Origin: a bacterium
GTDB lineage: Bacteria > Planctomycetota > UBA8108 > UBA1146
Length of the DNA: 36,255 nucleotides
Reading direction: 5' to 3'
Assembly: GCA_029976805.1 (NCBI GenBank)
Contig: JAPOLY010000023.1
Coordinates: 1-36,255 of the forward strand
Within the stretch, counting starts at the first letter, position 1. Each line of letters opens with the position of its first letter. The position numbers were made by a program, and so were the translations under genes. A model generated the notes under the pieces. That model searched no databases. It saw only the letters and a program-made list of their open reading frames with translations, and was not told where the DNA came from. This document shows positions 1 through 7,301 of the stretch, piece after piece.

Positions 1-1
1 C

Positions 2-280
2 ACTTCCGGCGATGCGGAAATCGGCATTCTGGTCTGTGGTACAGGTCAGGGAATGGCGATGACGGCCAACAAATATGCAGGTGTCCGCGCAGCCGTGATC
101 ACGGATTCCTTCACCGCAGAAATGGCTCGTGGTCACAACGACGCCAACATTGCATGCTTCGGGGAAAGGGTTCTCGGGACGGAAAAGATCTCCGAACTGC
201 TGGCGGTCTTCCTCGACACCCCCTTCGAGGGTGGACGACATGGAACACGGGTCAACAAGATCGATCGTGTCACCGGTTGA
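2..280 (+). CDS. rpiB: Ribose-5-phosphate isomerase B (RpiB/LacAB family), 3' end only
   Basis: This is the C-terminal part of a gene that begins before the window; the reading frame is open from base 2. RpiB interconverts ribose 5-phosphate and ribulose 5-phosphate in the non-oxidative pentose phosphate pathway in the cytosol. The visible part begins with the family's catalytic cysteine segment (ILVCGTGQGMAMTANK), where the Cys is the expected proton-transfer residue and GTG..M the anion-holding loop. Then comes the conserved RGHNDANI segment, followed by the usual C-terminal GGRHGTRVNKI. The length after the Cys fits a normal RpiB of about 145-150 residues, so the end is intact. It is the only plus-strand gene before the long minus-strand block and is closed by the terminator at 292-329. 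Confidence 0.93.
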   Translation, partial: TSGDAEIGILVCGTGQGMAMTANKYAGVRAAVITDSFTAEMARGHNDANIACFGERVLGTEKISELLAVFLDTPFEGGRHGTRVNKIDRVTG

Positions 281-291
281 GAGTCGTTCAA

Positions 292-329
292 AAAAAAGAG
301 CCGGCAGGAATCCCTGCCGGCTCTTTTTT
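292..329. terminator. Bidirectional intrinsic terminator between rpiB and the ppiD-like gene
   Basis: A perfect inverted repeat has 17-bp arms at 292-308 and 313-329: six A, GAG, then CCGGCAGG, mirrored by CCTGCCGG, CTC and six T, with a 4-base loop. The T-run on the plus strand ends rpiB transcripts. The A-run becomes the T-run on the minus strand and would end the operon finishing at 353. The genes converge here, which agrees with use in both directions. Confidence 0.9.
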
Positions 330-352
330 GTCCCGGATTAGAACAAGGGTTA

Positions 353-2260
353 TCAACCAGAAGTTGCTTCACCCTCGTCTTCCGTTGAATCCTCAGTGGA
401 AGCAGTCTCCTCATCATTAAGGAACTGCTGAATGTCGGCTTCAGCCATCAGGTTGGCTCGATACTCTTCCCACAGAGCAGTCCGCTTTTGGTTGATAAGA
501 CGAATCTCAATCGTGTCCTTGAGAGTCTCAAAAAGCTCAAGGTCAGCATCACCCATTCCCTGAAGACGGACCATGTAGACCGCCTTGTCGAGATCACTGA
601 CTACAGGCCCGATCACGGTCCCCACTTCCTGAATATCGAATGCGGAAGTCAGGAGATCCCTGGCTGCAGGGACTGTATTGCCGTTGATACGCACATTGAA
701 TGATTGGGTCCGGGTCAGCGGCTCAAGACTGTTGACGGTGTAGTTGTTCTCTTCAGCGGTGGACTGCAAAGTAGCCGAGCCTTCTGCGATCTGACTGACC
801 CAGCCTTCGACGGCTGTCGAGGCAAGAGCCTTGGCCTTGTTCTCCTCGGTGGCCTTGATCACATCTTCGAGGGCCTCGTCGTAGGTCATCGGGCGCTTCG
901 GCATCATTTCACGAACGCGAATGATGAAGTTACCCTGCGAGTTGGTGGCAATGGCCTCGTAGAGATCCCCTGGCATAACCGAGCCCGGGGTGTTTCGCTC
1001 ACGGACAAAGAATTCGCTGTAGGCTGCGGGGTTACGGAGTGTGGCGTCGAGGGTGCCCAACTCTCTTTGGGTGAACGGCTCCACCTCCGAAAACTCGACG
1101 TACTCGAGCCCTTCCGGGAAGACCTGCTTCAACTCCACCGTTTCACCCTGGGATCGGAAGTTGATCAGGGCATCGAGGGCACTCTGAAGCAGCTCTGCTT
1201 CCTGCTCCTGTGCCTTGGCCTGCTGAATCGAACGCACGACACGCTCAAAGACTTCAGGAAGCGGACGGTACTCATCCTCTGGGCTGGCATCCTCCGGTGG
1301 CACATAGCCCTCCGGTCGGCGGATGCGATAAAGGATGTCTCTATCTTCTGCATATTTGGCTTCGATCTCCTCAGCCGTCGGCTCGTAGTTGACCGATGAG
1401 ATCAAGTTGTTGCGGTTGACACGGGCGACCTCGACGGAGAGGCGATTTTCCAGAAGGAACTCTTCACTGTTGTCGTTGAAGTACTGCTCAAAATCCTCGA
1501 CCGTGACCGATTCGCGAGCTTCCTCAATGAAGGAATCTGCCGGAATCTGTACCACTTCAAGAATTCGTTTCTCGTAGGTGGCCAGGAAGTCGTTGTAGAT
1601 TTCCTCTTCGGAAACAGCAATCGATCCAACGACCGCTTCATACAACTGCTGAATCCGCAGGTTGCGAACGACCGCTTCCTCAAAATCTTTTTTGGTCACA
1701 GGACGATCGGTGTCCCGTTCACTGCGCTTGGCCAAGCCGAAACGAACATCGTTGAATGCTGCATCGTAATCGACTGTCTTGAAGGATAAGTTGGGATCAT
1801 TGCGGATGGCGCTCCACTCAGGGAAAGCCTCCTGGTATGTTACAGGAGGAGTCCAACCCACTTGTTCCATAAATCTGTACCAAGCAATCAAATCCAGTGC
1901 AGCGTTGCGGACTTCCTCACGCTTTCTCTCTTCGCTGGGCTCAAGACCCCGTGCGAGACGATCGTGATTCAGCACCATCTGCCCGAGAACATCATCTGCT
2001 CTGGCAGATCCATATCTGCTGCGATTGGAATAGGGACCAAATCTGCGAAAGCTGCTGGTCCACAACCCCTCTGAAATGCTTCTGCGGTTTTTGAGGAAAG
2101 TCTCGGCATCGATATTCTCGCCGAAGACCACGTAGTAATCCGGATTCCCGCTGCCGAAGAAAGACTCCACGAGCCCGGTGGCAGCGAAAGTCGGCGCAAG
2201 AATCAACAGGAGCAAGGTCATGATGACCTTCTCATTACTTTTGAAGAAGCCGGTGGACAT
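353..2260 (-). CDS. PpiD/SurA-like membrane-anchored periplasmic folding protein, parvulin domain degenerate
   Basis: I start this 635-residue protein at the ATG at 2260 (MSTGFFKSNEK), preceded by a GAGAGGGGA Shine-Dalgarno sequence; an upstream in-frame start adds 11 unlikely residues. A short cytoplasmic N-terminus is followed by one hydrophobic segment (about residues 13-31), then a long acidic, helix-rich extracytoplasmic region. The order resembles PpiD: anchor, SurA-type N-terminal chaperone domain with the second half of the SurA_N fold near residues 190-270, then a C-terminal region. I do not find the GGDLG-type core of an active parvulin domain. Only parvulin-like fragments such as AFDIQEVGTVIGPV (about residue 540) remain. 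It is probably a holdase or chaperone for exported proteins rather than a prolyl isomerase. It lies 208 bp downstream of the FKBP gene, consistent with a folding role. The tail is very acidic and Ser/Thr-rich. Confidence 0.75.
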   Translation of the reverse strand: MSTGFFKSNEKVIMTLLLLILAPTFAATGLVESFFGSGNPDYYVVFGENIDAETFLKNRRSISEGLWTSSFRRFGPYSNRSRYGSARADDVLGQMVLNHDRLARGLEPSEERKREEVRNAALDLIAWYRFMEQVGWTPPVTYQEAFPEWSAIRNDPNLSFKTVDYDAAFNDVRFGLAKRSERDTDRPVTKKDFEEAVVRNLRIQQLYEAVVGSIAVSEEEIYNDFLATYEKRILEVVQIPADSFIEEARESVTVEDFEQYFNDNSEEFLLENRLSVEVARVNRNNLISSVNYEPTAEEIEAKYAEDRDILYRIRRPEGYVPPEDASPEDEYRPLPEVFERVVRSIQQAKAQEQEAELLQSALDALINFRSQGETVELKQVFPEGLEYVEFSEVEPFTQRELGTLDATLRNPAAYSEFFVRERNTPGSVMPGDLYEAIATNSQGNFIIRVREMMPKRPMTYDEALEDVIKATEENKAKALASTAVEGWVSQIAEGSATLQSTAEENNYTVNSLEPLTRTQSFNVRINGNTVPAARDLLTSAFDIQEVGTVIGPVVSDLDKAVYMVRLQGMGDADLELFETLKDTIEIRLINQKRTALWEEYRANLMAEADIQQFLNDEETASTEDSTEDEGEATSG

Positions 2261-2387
2261 CCCGGTCCCCTCTCTGTGTGGGGTCTGACCCACATTATCG
2301 GTAAGAAGAACTCTCGTTTGAGTTCAGGGCGGTCAAACGAAGATCCTAGAGGGATTGCTCAAATCCTGCAACGGAAGACGGACAGGA

Positions 2388-2439
2388 CAGGGCGGTCCCA
2401 CAAGAAGAATACGATGGATTCTTCCCTGAGACCGCCCTG
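2388..2439 (-). other. Two-tier hairpin in the FKBP-ppiD intergenic region
   Basis: An outer 10-bp perfect stem (CAGGGCGGTC at 2388-2397 with GACCGCCCTG at 2430-2439) encloses an inner 7-bp stem (GAAGAAT at 2404-2410 with ATTCTTC at 2418-2424), separated by internal loops of 6 and 5 bases. No T-run follows on either strand, so a classical intrinsic terminator is unlikely. It may be an mRNA processing or stability element that separates expression of the FKBP gene from the ppiD-like gene. The rest of the 208-bp gap (2261-2468) shows nothing else I can name. Confidence 0.55.
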
Positions 2440-2468
2440 CCCCCCGGTTTACCGGCCCTTTTCGTCAA

Positions 2469-3155
2469 TTACTGGTCTTTGACCACTTCCAGCAGCTCCA
2501 CGTCGAAGATCAGCGTGGCTCGCGGTGGAATGGTCGGCGGACGGCCATTGGCCCCATATGCCAGATCGAAAGGAATGATCAGTTTGCGCTTTCCGCCCAC
2601 CTTCATCGAACCGACTCCCTCGGTCCAACCGGCGATGACGCGATTGAGAGGGAAGGTGGCGGGCATGCCGCGATCGACGCTGCTGTCAAACTTGACACCG
2701 TCCACCAGATAACCGGTGTAGTGAACTTTAACGTTGCTGGCAGCAGAGGGCGGAGTTTCGCCTGTTCCTTCGGTGATCTCGATGAACATCAAACCGGAAT
2801 CGGTTCGCTGGATCGGGTTGTCGGTTGCAACACCAGGGAATCGCATGATGTCTTCCCGGTTACTGACCTTGCCATCCGACGTGATCGTCAATCGTTCACG
2901 CTTTTCTGCGGTCACGGTTTCCACCTCGATCAACACCATCGAAGTGTCATCCTTGAATCGGGCAGAACTGACCGCGCCGCCGGTGGTTTCCTTGGCGATG
3001 CCGATCGCCTCGGTCAGATCGGTTTCAGAACCGCTGACCCGCTCAAACAAATCCTTGGCCGCAGGCGGAATGCTCGTGTAATCGGCGATGGCCGCCGTCA
3101 ATGCACCTGCCAGGGCTAGGATGCTCAATATGATTAAAATCTGCATGAGATTCAT
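2469..3155 (-). CDS. FKBP-type peptidyl-prolyl cis-trans isomerase, exported or membrane-anchored
   Basis: The protein has 228 residues. Residues 5-24 are hydrophobic (ILIILSILALAGALTAAIA) and form a signal peptide or anchor. Residues 25-115 are a family-specific region I do not recognise, and residues about 118-226 are an FKBP domain. The domain keeps the active-site set: the Tyr of VHYTG, Phe and Asp of KFDSS, Phe of TFPLN, the VIAGW core with its Trp, Tyr of AYGANG and the FDVELL strand. It should be a working prolyl isomerase, placed in the periplasm by its N-terminus. The start ATG at 3155 has GAGAGGAA upstream. It begins 11 nt after rnhA stops, so it is probably in the rnr-rnhA operon. 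Because this gene and the next one downstream both encode envelope folding factors, they probably act on the same class of exported clients. Confidence 0.9.
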   Translation of the reverse strand: MNLMQILIILSILALAGALTAAIADYTSIPPAAKDLFERVSGSETDLTEAIGIAKETTGGAVSSARFKDDTSMVLIEVETVTAEKRERLTITSDGKVSNREDIMRFPGVATDNPIQRTDSGLMFIEITEGTGETPPSAASNVKVHYTGYLVDGVKFDSSVDRGMPATFPLNRVIAGWTEGVGSMKVGGKRKLIIPFDLAYGANGRPPTIPPRATLIFDVELLEVVKDQ

Positions 3156-3166
3156 TTCAGTTCCTC

Positions 3167-3619
3167 TCAGGGAGTCCAGGACGCTTCATCGATGGCCTGA
3201 TTCGCCAGACCGTCACATCGTTCATTCTCTTCATGACCCGCATGGCCTTCAACCCAACTCCAGCGAACCTGGTGAGTCGCAGCCAATTCGACCAACTCTT
3301 TCCACAAATCGTCATTGACGACCGGCTTGCCATCCGACTTTTTCCAGCCGCGGCGTTGCCAACCCTTGACCCATTCATTCATTCCCTTGACCACATATTG
3401 GGAATCGCTGAACAGTTCGACAGAACTGGGTCCGGGCAATGACTTCAACGCCTCGATCACCGCCATCAGTTCCATGCGGTTGTTCGTGGTTTGACGCTCT
3501 GCATCATACTGAACCGACTCTTCTCCTGAAGAGGCGCGGACAATATACCCCCACCCTCCGGGACCGGGATTCCCCCTGCAGGCTCCATCGGTCCAGATTC
3601 TGAAATCAGGCTCTGCCAT
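3167..3619 (-). CDS. rnhA: Ribonuclease HI
   Basis: The enzyme hydrolyses the RNA strand of RNA-DNA hybrids, clearing R-loops and Okazaki primers in the cytosol. Started at the ATG at 3619 (MAEPDFRIWTDG; AGAAGGTGA upstream), it is 150 residues, the usual size for RNase HI. The longer ORF, starting 26 codons upstream, would overlap rnr and has no homology there. The four metal ligands and the His are present: Asp11 (TDGACRGNPGPGGWG), Glu50 (TTNNRMEL), Asp72 (FSDSQYV), His126 (EGHAGHEEN) and Asp136. The basic protrusion (EWVKGWQRRGWKK) is also intact, so it is the HI class that does not need an extra hybrid-binding domain. It starts 7 nt after the rnr stop codon, implying co-transcription and perhaps coupled translation with RNase R. 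Confidence 0.96.
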   Translation of the reverse strand: MAEPDFRIWTDGACRGNPGPGGWGYIVRASSGEESVQYDAERQTTNNRMELMAVIEALKSLPGPSSVELFSDSQYVVKGMNEWVKGWQRRGWKKSDGKPVVNDDLWKELVELAATHQVRWSWVEGHAGHEENERCDGLANQAIDEASWTP

Positions 3620-3626
3620 CCGTCTG

Positions 3627-5912
3627 TCACCTTCTGTCTTTACGACGACCTCGGCCGCCTGTTTTCTGACTCGATCGCCGAGACTTTCCGGAGCCATGTC
3701 GGCCCTTCTTTGAAGGCCGTGAGGAGCGCGGCTCGGCGTGGCCCCCGGAGCCGCGGCCCCGGCGAGCTCCTGGTCTGGTATGAAGGTAACGTAGATCGAT
3801 GTCTCTTTGGAGGGGATCCACTCCTTCCAGTTCGATCTCTACCGGATCTCCCAATCGGATCATGTTGCCCTTGTTGATCCCTCTCAGTGCAAACTGGGTT
3901 TCACTGAACACATAGTGATCATCCCGAAGTTTCGAGACGTGGACAAATCCATCGACCAGAACTCCGTCCAATCGAACATGAAACCCCTGATCTCTCACTG
4001 AAGTCACCATTCCGGAGAATCGCTCTCCCACCCGATGTTTCAACCAGGAAATCGCCCTCAATCGGCTCATGTCCCTTTCGGCTGCCTCTGCGGCCCGCTC
4101 ACGGGTCGAACAGGTTTCAGCCAGTTCATGCAGAGTGACAGACTCCTGACTCATCTTTGGCCCCGCACTCCCGGTCAGGAAAAACCGATCGAGTGTCTGA
4201 TGAACCTGTAAATCCGGGTACCTGCGAATCGGCGAGGTGAAATGGCAGTACTCCTGCTTCTGCAGGGCAAAATGAATCTCTTTGGCAGGACTGTACTCAG
4301 CCCTGTTCAGACTTCTCAATAATGCGAAAAACACCACGGGAGCGACGTCTGAATCGGCCACCACGCCCATCATTTGTGGCAAGTCGTCTACGGAGTTGAC
4401 GGTGGCTTCGGGAACGAGAACCCGACAGAGCTTGATAAACTTGTCCAGCTCCGCTTCATCCGGCGGTGAGTGAATCCTTCTCAGAATCGGTAACTCATGG
4501 CGTGAGGCGAAAGTCGCCACCGCCTCGTTGGCCGCCAACATGCACTCCTCGACCAACCCGTGGGCCGCCAACTGCTCGCGGGAAATCACATCGATGACTT
4601 CTCCCTCATCATCGAGGACCAACTTCATCTCCTCGATATCCAGTTGCAGTGATCCCTGACGCAAGCGCCGATTCAACAGGACCTGCCGGAGCTGATTGAG
4701 GAGAATGATCTGTTCCTGCAAATCTTGTCCCACCGATTCAGGCGCTGCTCCATCGATGGTCGACTGTGCTTCCTCATAAGTAAATCGATGGGCGCTGCGA
4801 ATCACCGCCTTCTCGAGTTGTATATCGAGAAATTGCCCCTTCGCATCCAGCTCCATCCAGGCGACTTTCGCCAGACGGTCTTCGTGTGGACGCAAAGAGC
4901 AAAGACCATTGCTCAATCGTTCCGGCAGCATCGGAATCGTCTTGCCCGGAATGTAGACACTCGTTCCCCGAAGCAGTGCCTCCTGATCGATAGGGTCACC
5001 CTGACTGACAAAGTGACTCACATCAGCAATAGCCACTCCCAATCGAAATCGTCCCTCGGGCAATGCTTCCGCACAAATGGCGTCATCGAAGTCTTTGGCG
5101 TCGATGGGATCGATGGTGACAAAGGGCAAATCCCTGCGATCAACTCGCTCTGCCATTTCTTCTGCGGAGATCTGTTCTGGAAACTTCTCGGCGAGTTCTT
5201 CGACTTCTTTGGGAAACTCTTCTCGCAATTCGTGCTCTGCACACACCATCTGCAAATCCGCAAGCCAAGTCCCCTCAGGAGCCCAGTGACAGAGAACCTC
5301 CCCCGGTGGCAATCCATCCACCGCCGTTCCCTGCCTCAATCTTGCGAGAACACGATCTCCATCCTCTACCCCACTGCGAAAACCGGGATCGATCCATACT
5401 TCACGAACGCTTTCGTGGCGGGCTGGTTCCACCACTCCTCCTCCGCCATGAACCTCCCTGTAATATCCGGGGAAGACTCTTGGACTACGCTCGATCACTT
5501 CCAGAATTTTTCCGGATCGACCTTCACCCCCATATTCCTGGTGTCCCTTGCGCCTTGATTCCAGCGCAACGAGGACCCGGTCCCCATGGTGGGCATCGCG
5601 AAGTCGGCGGATCGGAATAAAGACATCGCCCCGCGGATCAACCACCAATGAACGGACAAATCCGAACCCTCGACGGGCGATGGACAGGGTGCCAACAAAC
5701 CAGTTCTCTCGACTGGTGCAAAACCATCCCCTGGCGAACAGGAAAACCATCTCGCCCAGGTTTTCCAGCTCTCCGAGTGCTTCTTCCAGCTCTTTTGGAT
5801 CGACCTTTCCCCAATCGGGCAACTCCTGCAGCTCCGAAGTCTTGAAGGGGCGGTACTGATCACTGCGATACCATGTTCGAATCGCTTTGAGCAGCTCAGT
5901 GGAAGGTTTCAC
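3627..5912 (-). CDS. rnr: Ribonuclease R (RNB-family 3'-5' exoribonuclease)
   Basis: RNase R degrades structured RNA processively from the 3' end and acts in mRNA and rRNA quality control. The 761-residue protein begins at a GTG preceded by AGGTGA. Domains in order: N-terminal winged helix (about 5-65), cold-shock/OB domains (about 70-220), and the RNB catalytic domain from about residue 262. The catalytic segment is TIDPIDAKDFDDA, with Asp268, 274, 276 and 277 as metal ligands. The core continues with VAIADVSHFV and RLSNGLCSLRPHEDR, then an S1 domain near residues 635-715 (GERFSGMVTSVRDQGFHVRL). The last about 45 residues form a very basic Arg/Lys/Ser/Gly tail, which in RNase R helps unwind and bind RNA. 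It is first in the run rnr-rnhA-FKBP-ppiD, and its promoter must lie in the short gap before the pil operon terminator. Confidence 0.96.
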   Translation of the reverse strand: MKPSTELLKAIRTWYRSDQYRPFKTSELQELPDWGKVDPKELEEALGELENLGEMVFLFARGWFCTSRENWFVGTLSIARRGFGFVRSLVVDPRGDVFIPIRRLRDAHHGDRVLVALESRRKGHQEYGGEGRSGKILEVIERSPRVFPGYYREVHGGGGVVEPARHESVREVWIDPGFRSGVEDGDRVLARLRQGTAVDGLPPGEVLCHWAPEGTWLADLQMVCAEHELREEFPKEVEELAEKFPEQISAEEMAERVDRRDLPFVTIDPIDAKDFDDAICAEALPEGRFRLGVAIADVSHFVSQGDPIDQEALLRGTSVYIPGKTIPMLPERLSNGLCSLRPHEDRLAKVAWMELDAKGQFLDIQLEKAVIRSAHRFTYEEAQSTIDGAAPESVGQDLQEQIILLNQLRQVLLNRRLRQGSLQLDIEEMKLVLDDEGEVIDVISREQLAAHGLVEECMLAANEAVATFASRHELPILRRIHSPPDEAELDKFIKLCRVLVPEATVNSVDDLPQMMGVVADSDVAPVVFFALLRSLNRAEYSPAKEIHFALQKQEYCHFTSPIRRYPDLQVHQTLDRFFLTGSAGPKMSQESVTLHELAETCSTRERAAEAAERDMSRLRAISWLKHRVGERFSGMVTSVRDQGFHVRLDGVLVDGFVHVSKLRDDHYVFSETQFALRGINKGNMIRLGDPVEIELEGVDPLQRDIDLRYLHTRPGARRGRGSGGHAEPRSSRPSKKGRHGSGKSRRSSQKTGGRGRRKDRR

Positions 5913-5934
5913 TCTTCACCTGTTTCAACATGAG

Positions 5935-5978
5935 AAAAAAGCGGGCCGTGTCAGGATCATACCCGACACGGCCCGCTT
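5935..5978 (-). terminator. Intrinsic terminator of the pilB-pilB-pilC operon
   Basis: Read on the minus strand, the arms AAGCGGGCCGTGTC (complement of 5965-5978) and its inverse (5939-5952) form a perfect 14-bp GC-rich stem with a 12-base loop. It is followed at once by a run of T (complement of A5935-5940). It lies 22-65 bp after the pilC stop codon and ahead of the rnr start, so it ends the pilus transcript. Confidence 0.9.
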
Positions 5979-5999
5979 GCACTCAAAAGGTGTTCGGTC

Positions 6000-7235
6000 T
6001 TATCCGACCTTCTGAATGATCGAAAGCAACGGCATGAACAGCGCGACGACGATGAATCCGACCGCTCCTCCCATGCCCACAATCAGGACCGGCTCGAGAA
6101 GGCTGGAGAGTGAATCCACCAGCACGTCAACGTCGAGATCGTAGTTGTCCGAGATCTTGTTGAGCATCTTGTCCAGCTCACCGGTTTCCTCACCGATGTC
6201 GATCATGTTGACCAGTAGTGGGTCGAAAACGCCGGAGCTGCCCAGAGGCTCGGCGATGGTTTCACCCTCACGGATAGAACCACAAACCGATTCGATGGCG
6301 TCCGAGATCACCCTGTTGCCAACGGCTGCCCGAACGATCTCCAGAGCCTCAAGAATCGGCACACCAGAACTGATCAAAGTTCCGAGGGTGCGGCAGAAAC
6401 GTGAAACCGTCGATTTCTTGACGATCTGCCCAAAGATGGGTGCGTTCAATTTCGACTTGTCGATCATCAACTCGCCCGCATTGGTCCTGCCCAGTGCCTT
6501 CAAGGCAGTAATCATGGCCATGATGATCAGCGGAGCAGCCCACCAGTAACCCTGCACCGCCTCGGCGAAGCCCAGAAGAGCCTGTGTCGGACCGGGAAGG
6601 GCGGTGTTCATGTCGGCGAACATTTTTTGGAACTGGGGAATCACCTGAGTCATGATGAATCCGAGAATCAGCGCAGCCACGCAGATCACGGCGACCGGAT
6701 ACACCATGGCACCCTGCACCTTTTTTCGCAGCTTCATCGACTTCTCCTGGAAGTCGGAAAGTCGCTGAAGAATCGTATCGAGCACACCACCGGCCTCACC
6801 GGCCTTGACCATCGCCACAAACAAGGTGTCGAAAGTCTTTGGGTACTTTTCGAGAGCTTCGGAAAGGGTTGAACCCCCTTCGACATCATCCGTCACAGCG
6901 TTGAGCTGATTCTGGAAGGTGCCCGGCTTCATCTGGTCGGCGAGGATCTTCAGGGATCGCACGATGGGCAATCCTGCGTCCTGCAGCGTCGCCAACTGTT
7001 GGGTGAACTGGACAAGATCGGCCTGAGTGACCTTGCCGCCGAAGAGGCCGCCACCCTTCTTCTTTTTGCCGCCGCCACCGCCACCGGCAGCAGCTTTTTT
7101 GCTCTCGCGAATCTTGGTCGGCTTCAAACCCCGGGACCGCAACTGTTTGATCGCCTCGGCCTGATTGGCCGCCTCGATGGTGCTGCGCTTCTTTTGTCCG
7201 CCGGGTCCAATGGCTTCGAACTCGAATACCGCCAT
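6000..7235 (-). CDS. pilC: Type IV pilus / type II secretion inner-membrane platform protein (PilC/GspF family)
   Basis: This is the membrane platform that couples the cytoplasmic PilB/GspE ATPase to pilin assembly. The 411-residue length is normal. The N-terminal segment (1-45, FEFEAIGPGGQKKRSTIEA) is the usual GspF N-terminus. Two T2SSF repeats follow: about 72-195 (FTQQLATLQDAGLPIVRSL, MVKAGEAGGVLDTIL) and about 275-400 (FCRTLGTLISSGVPILEAL, MIDIGEETGELDKML). Hydrophobic helices are near 180-202, 230-250 and 380-404. Residues 46-68 are an odd Gly/Lys-only linker. The start ATG has AAAGGAG eight bases upstream. It is the last gene of the operon, 66 nt after the second ATPase. No pilin, prepilin peptidase, PilT or secretin gene is in the window, so pilus and type II secretion cannot be told apart. 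Confidence 0.93.
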   Translation of the reverse strand: MAVFEFEAIGPGGQKKRSTIEAANQAEAIKQLRSRGLKPTKIRESKKAAAGGGGGGKKKKGGGLFGGKVTQADLVQFTQQLATLQDAGLPIVRSLKILADQMKPGTFQNQLNAVTDDVEGGSTLSEALEKYPKTFDTLFVAMVKAGEAGGVLDTILQRLSDFQEKSMKLRKKVQGAMVYPVAVICVAALILGFIMTQVIPQFQKMFADMNTALPGPTQALLGFAEAVQGYWWAAPLIIMAMITALKALGRTNAGELMIDKSKLNAPIFGQIVKKSTVSRFCRTLGTLISSGVPILEALEIVRAAVGNRVISDAIESVCGSIREGETIAEPLGSSGVFDPLLVNMIDIGEETGELDKMLNKISDNYDLDVDVLVDSLSSLLEPVLIVGMGGAVGFIVVALFMPLLSIIQKVG

Positions 7236-7301
7236 TTGGGCTGCTCCTTTTTCTGAACCGGAAATCCTGCTCCGGTGAATGACATCCTAGTCGATGATCC
7301 T

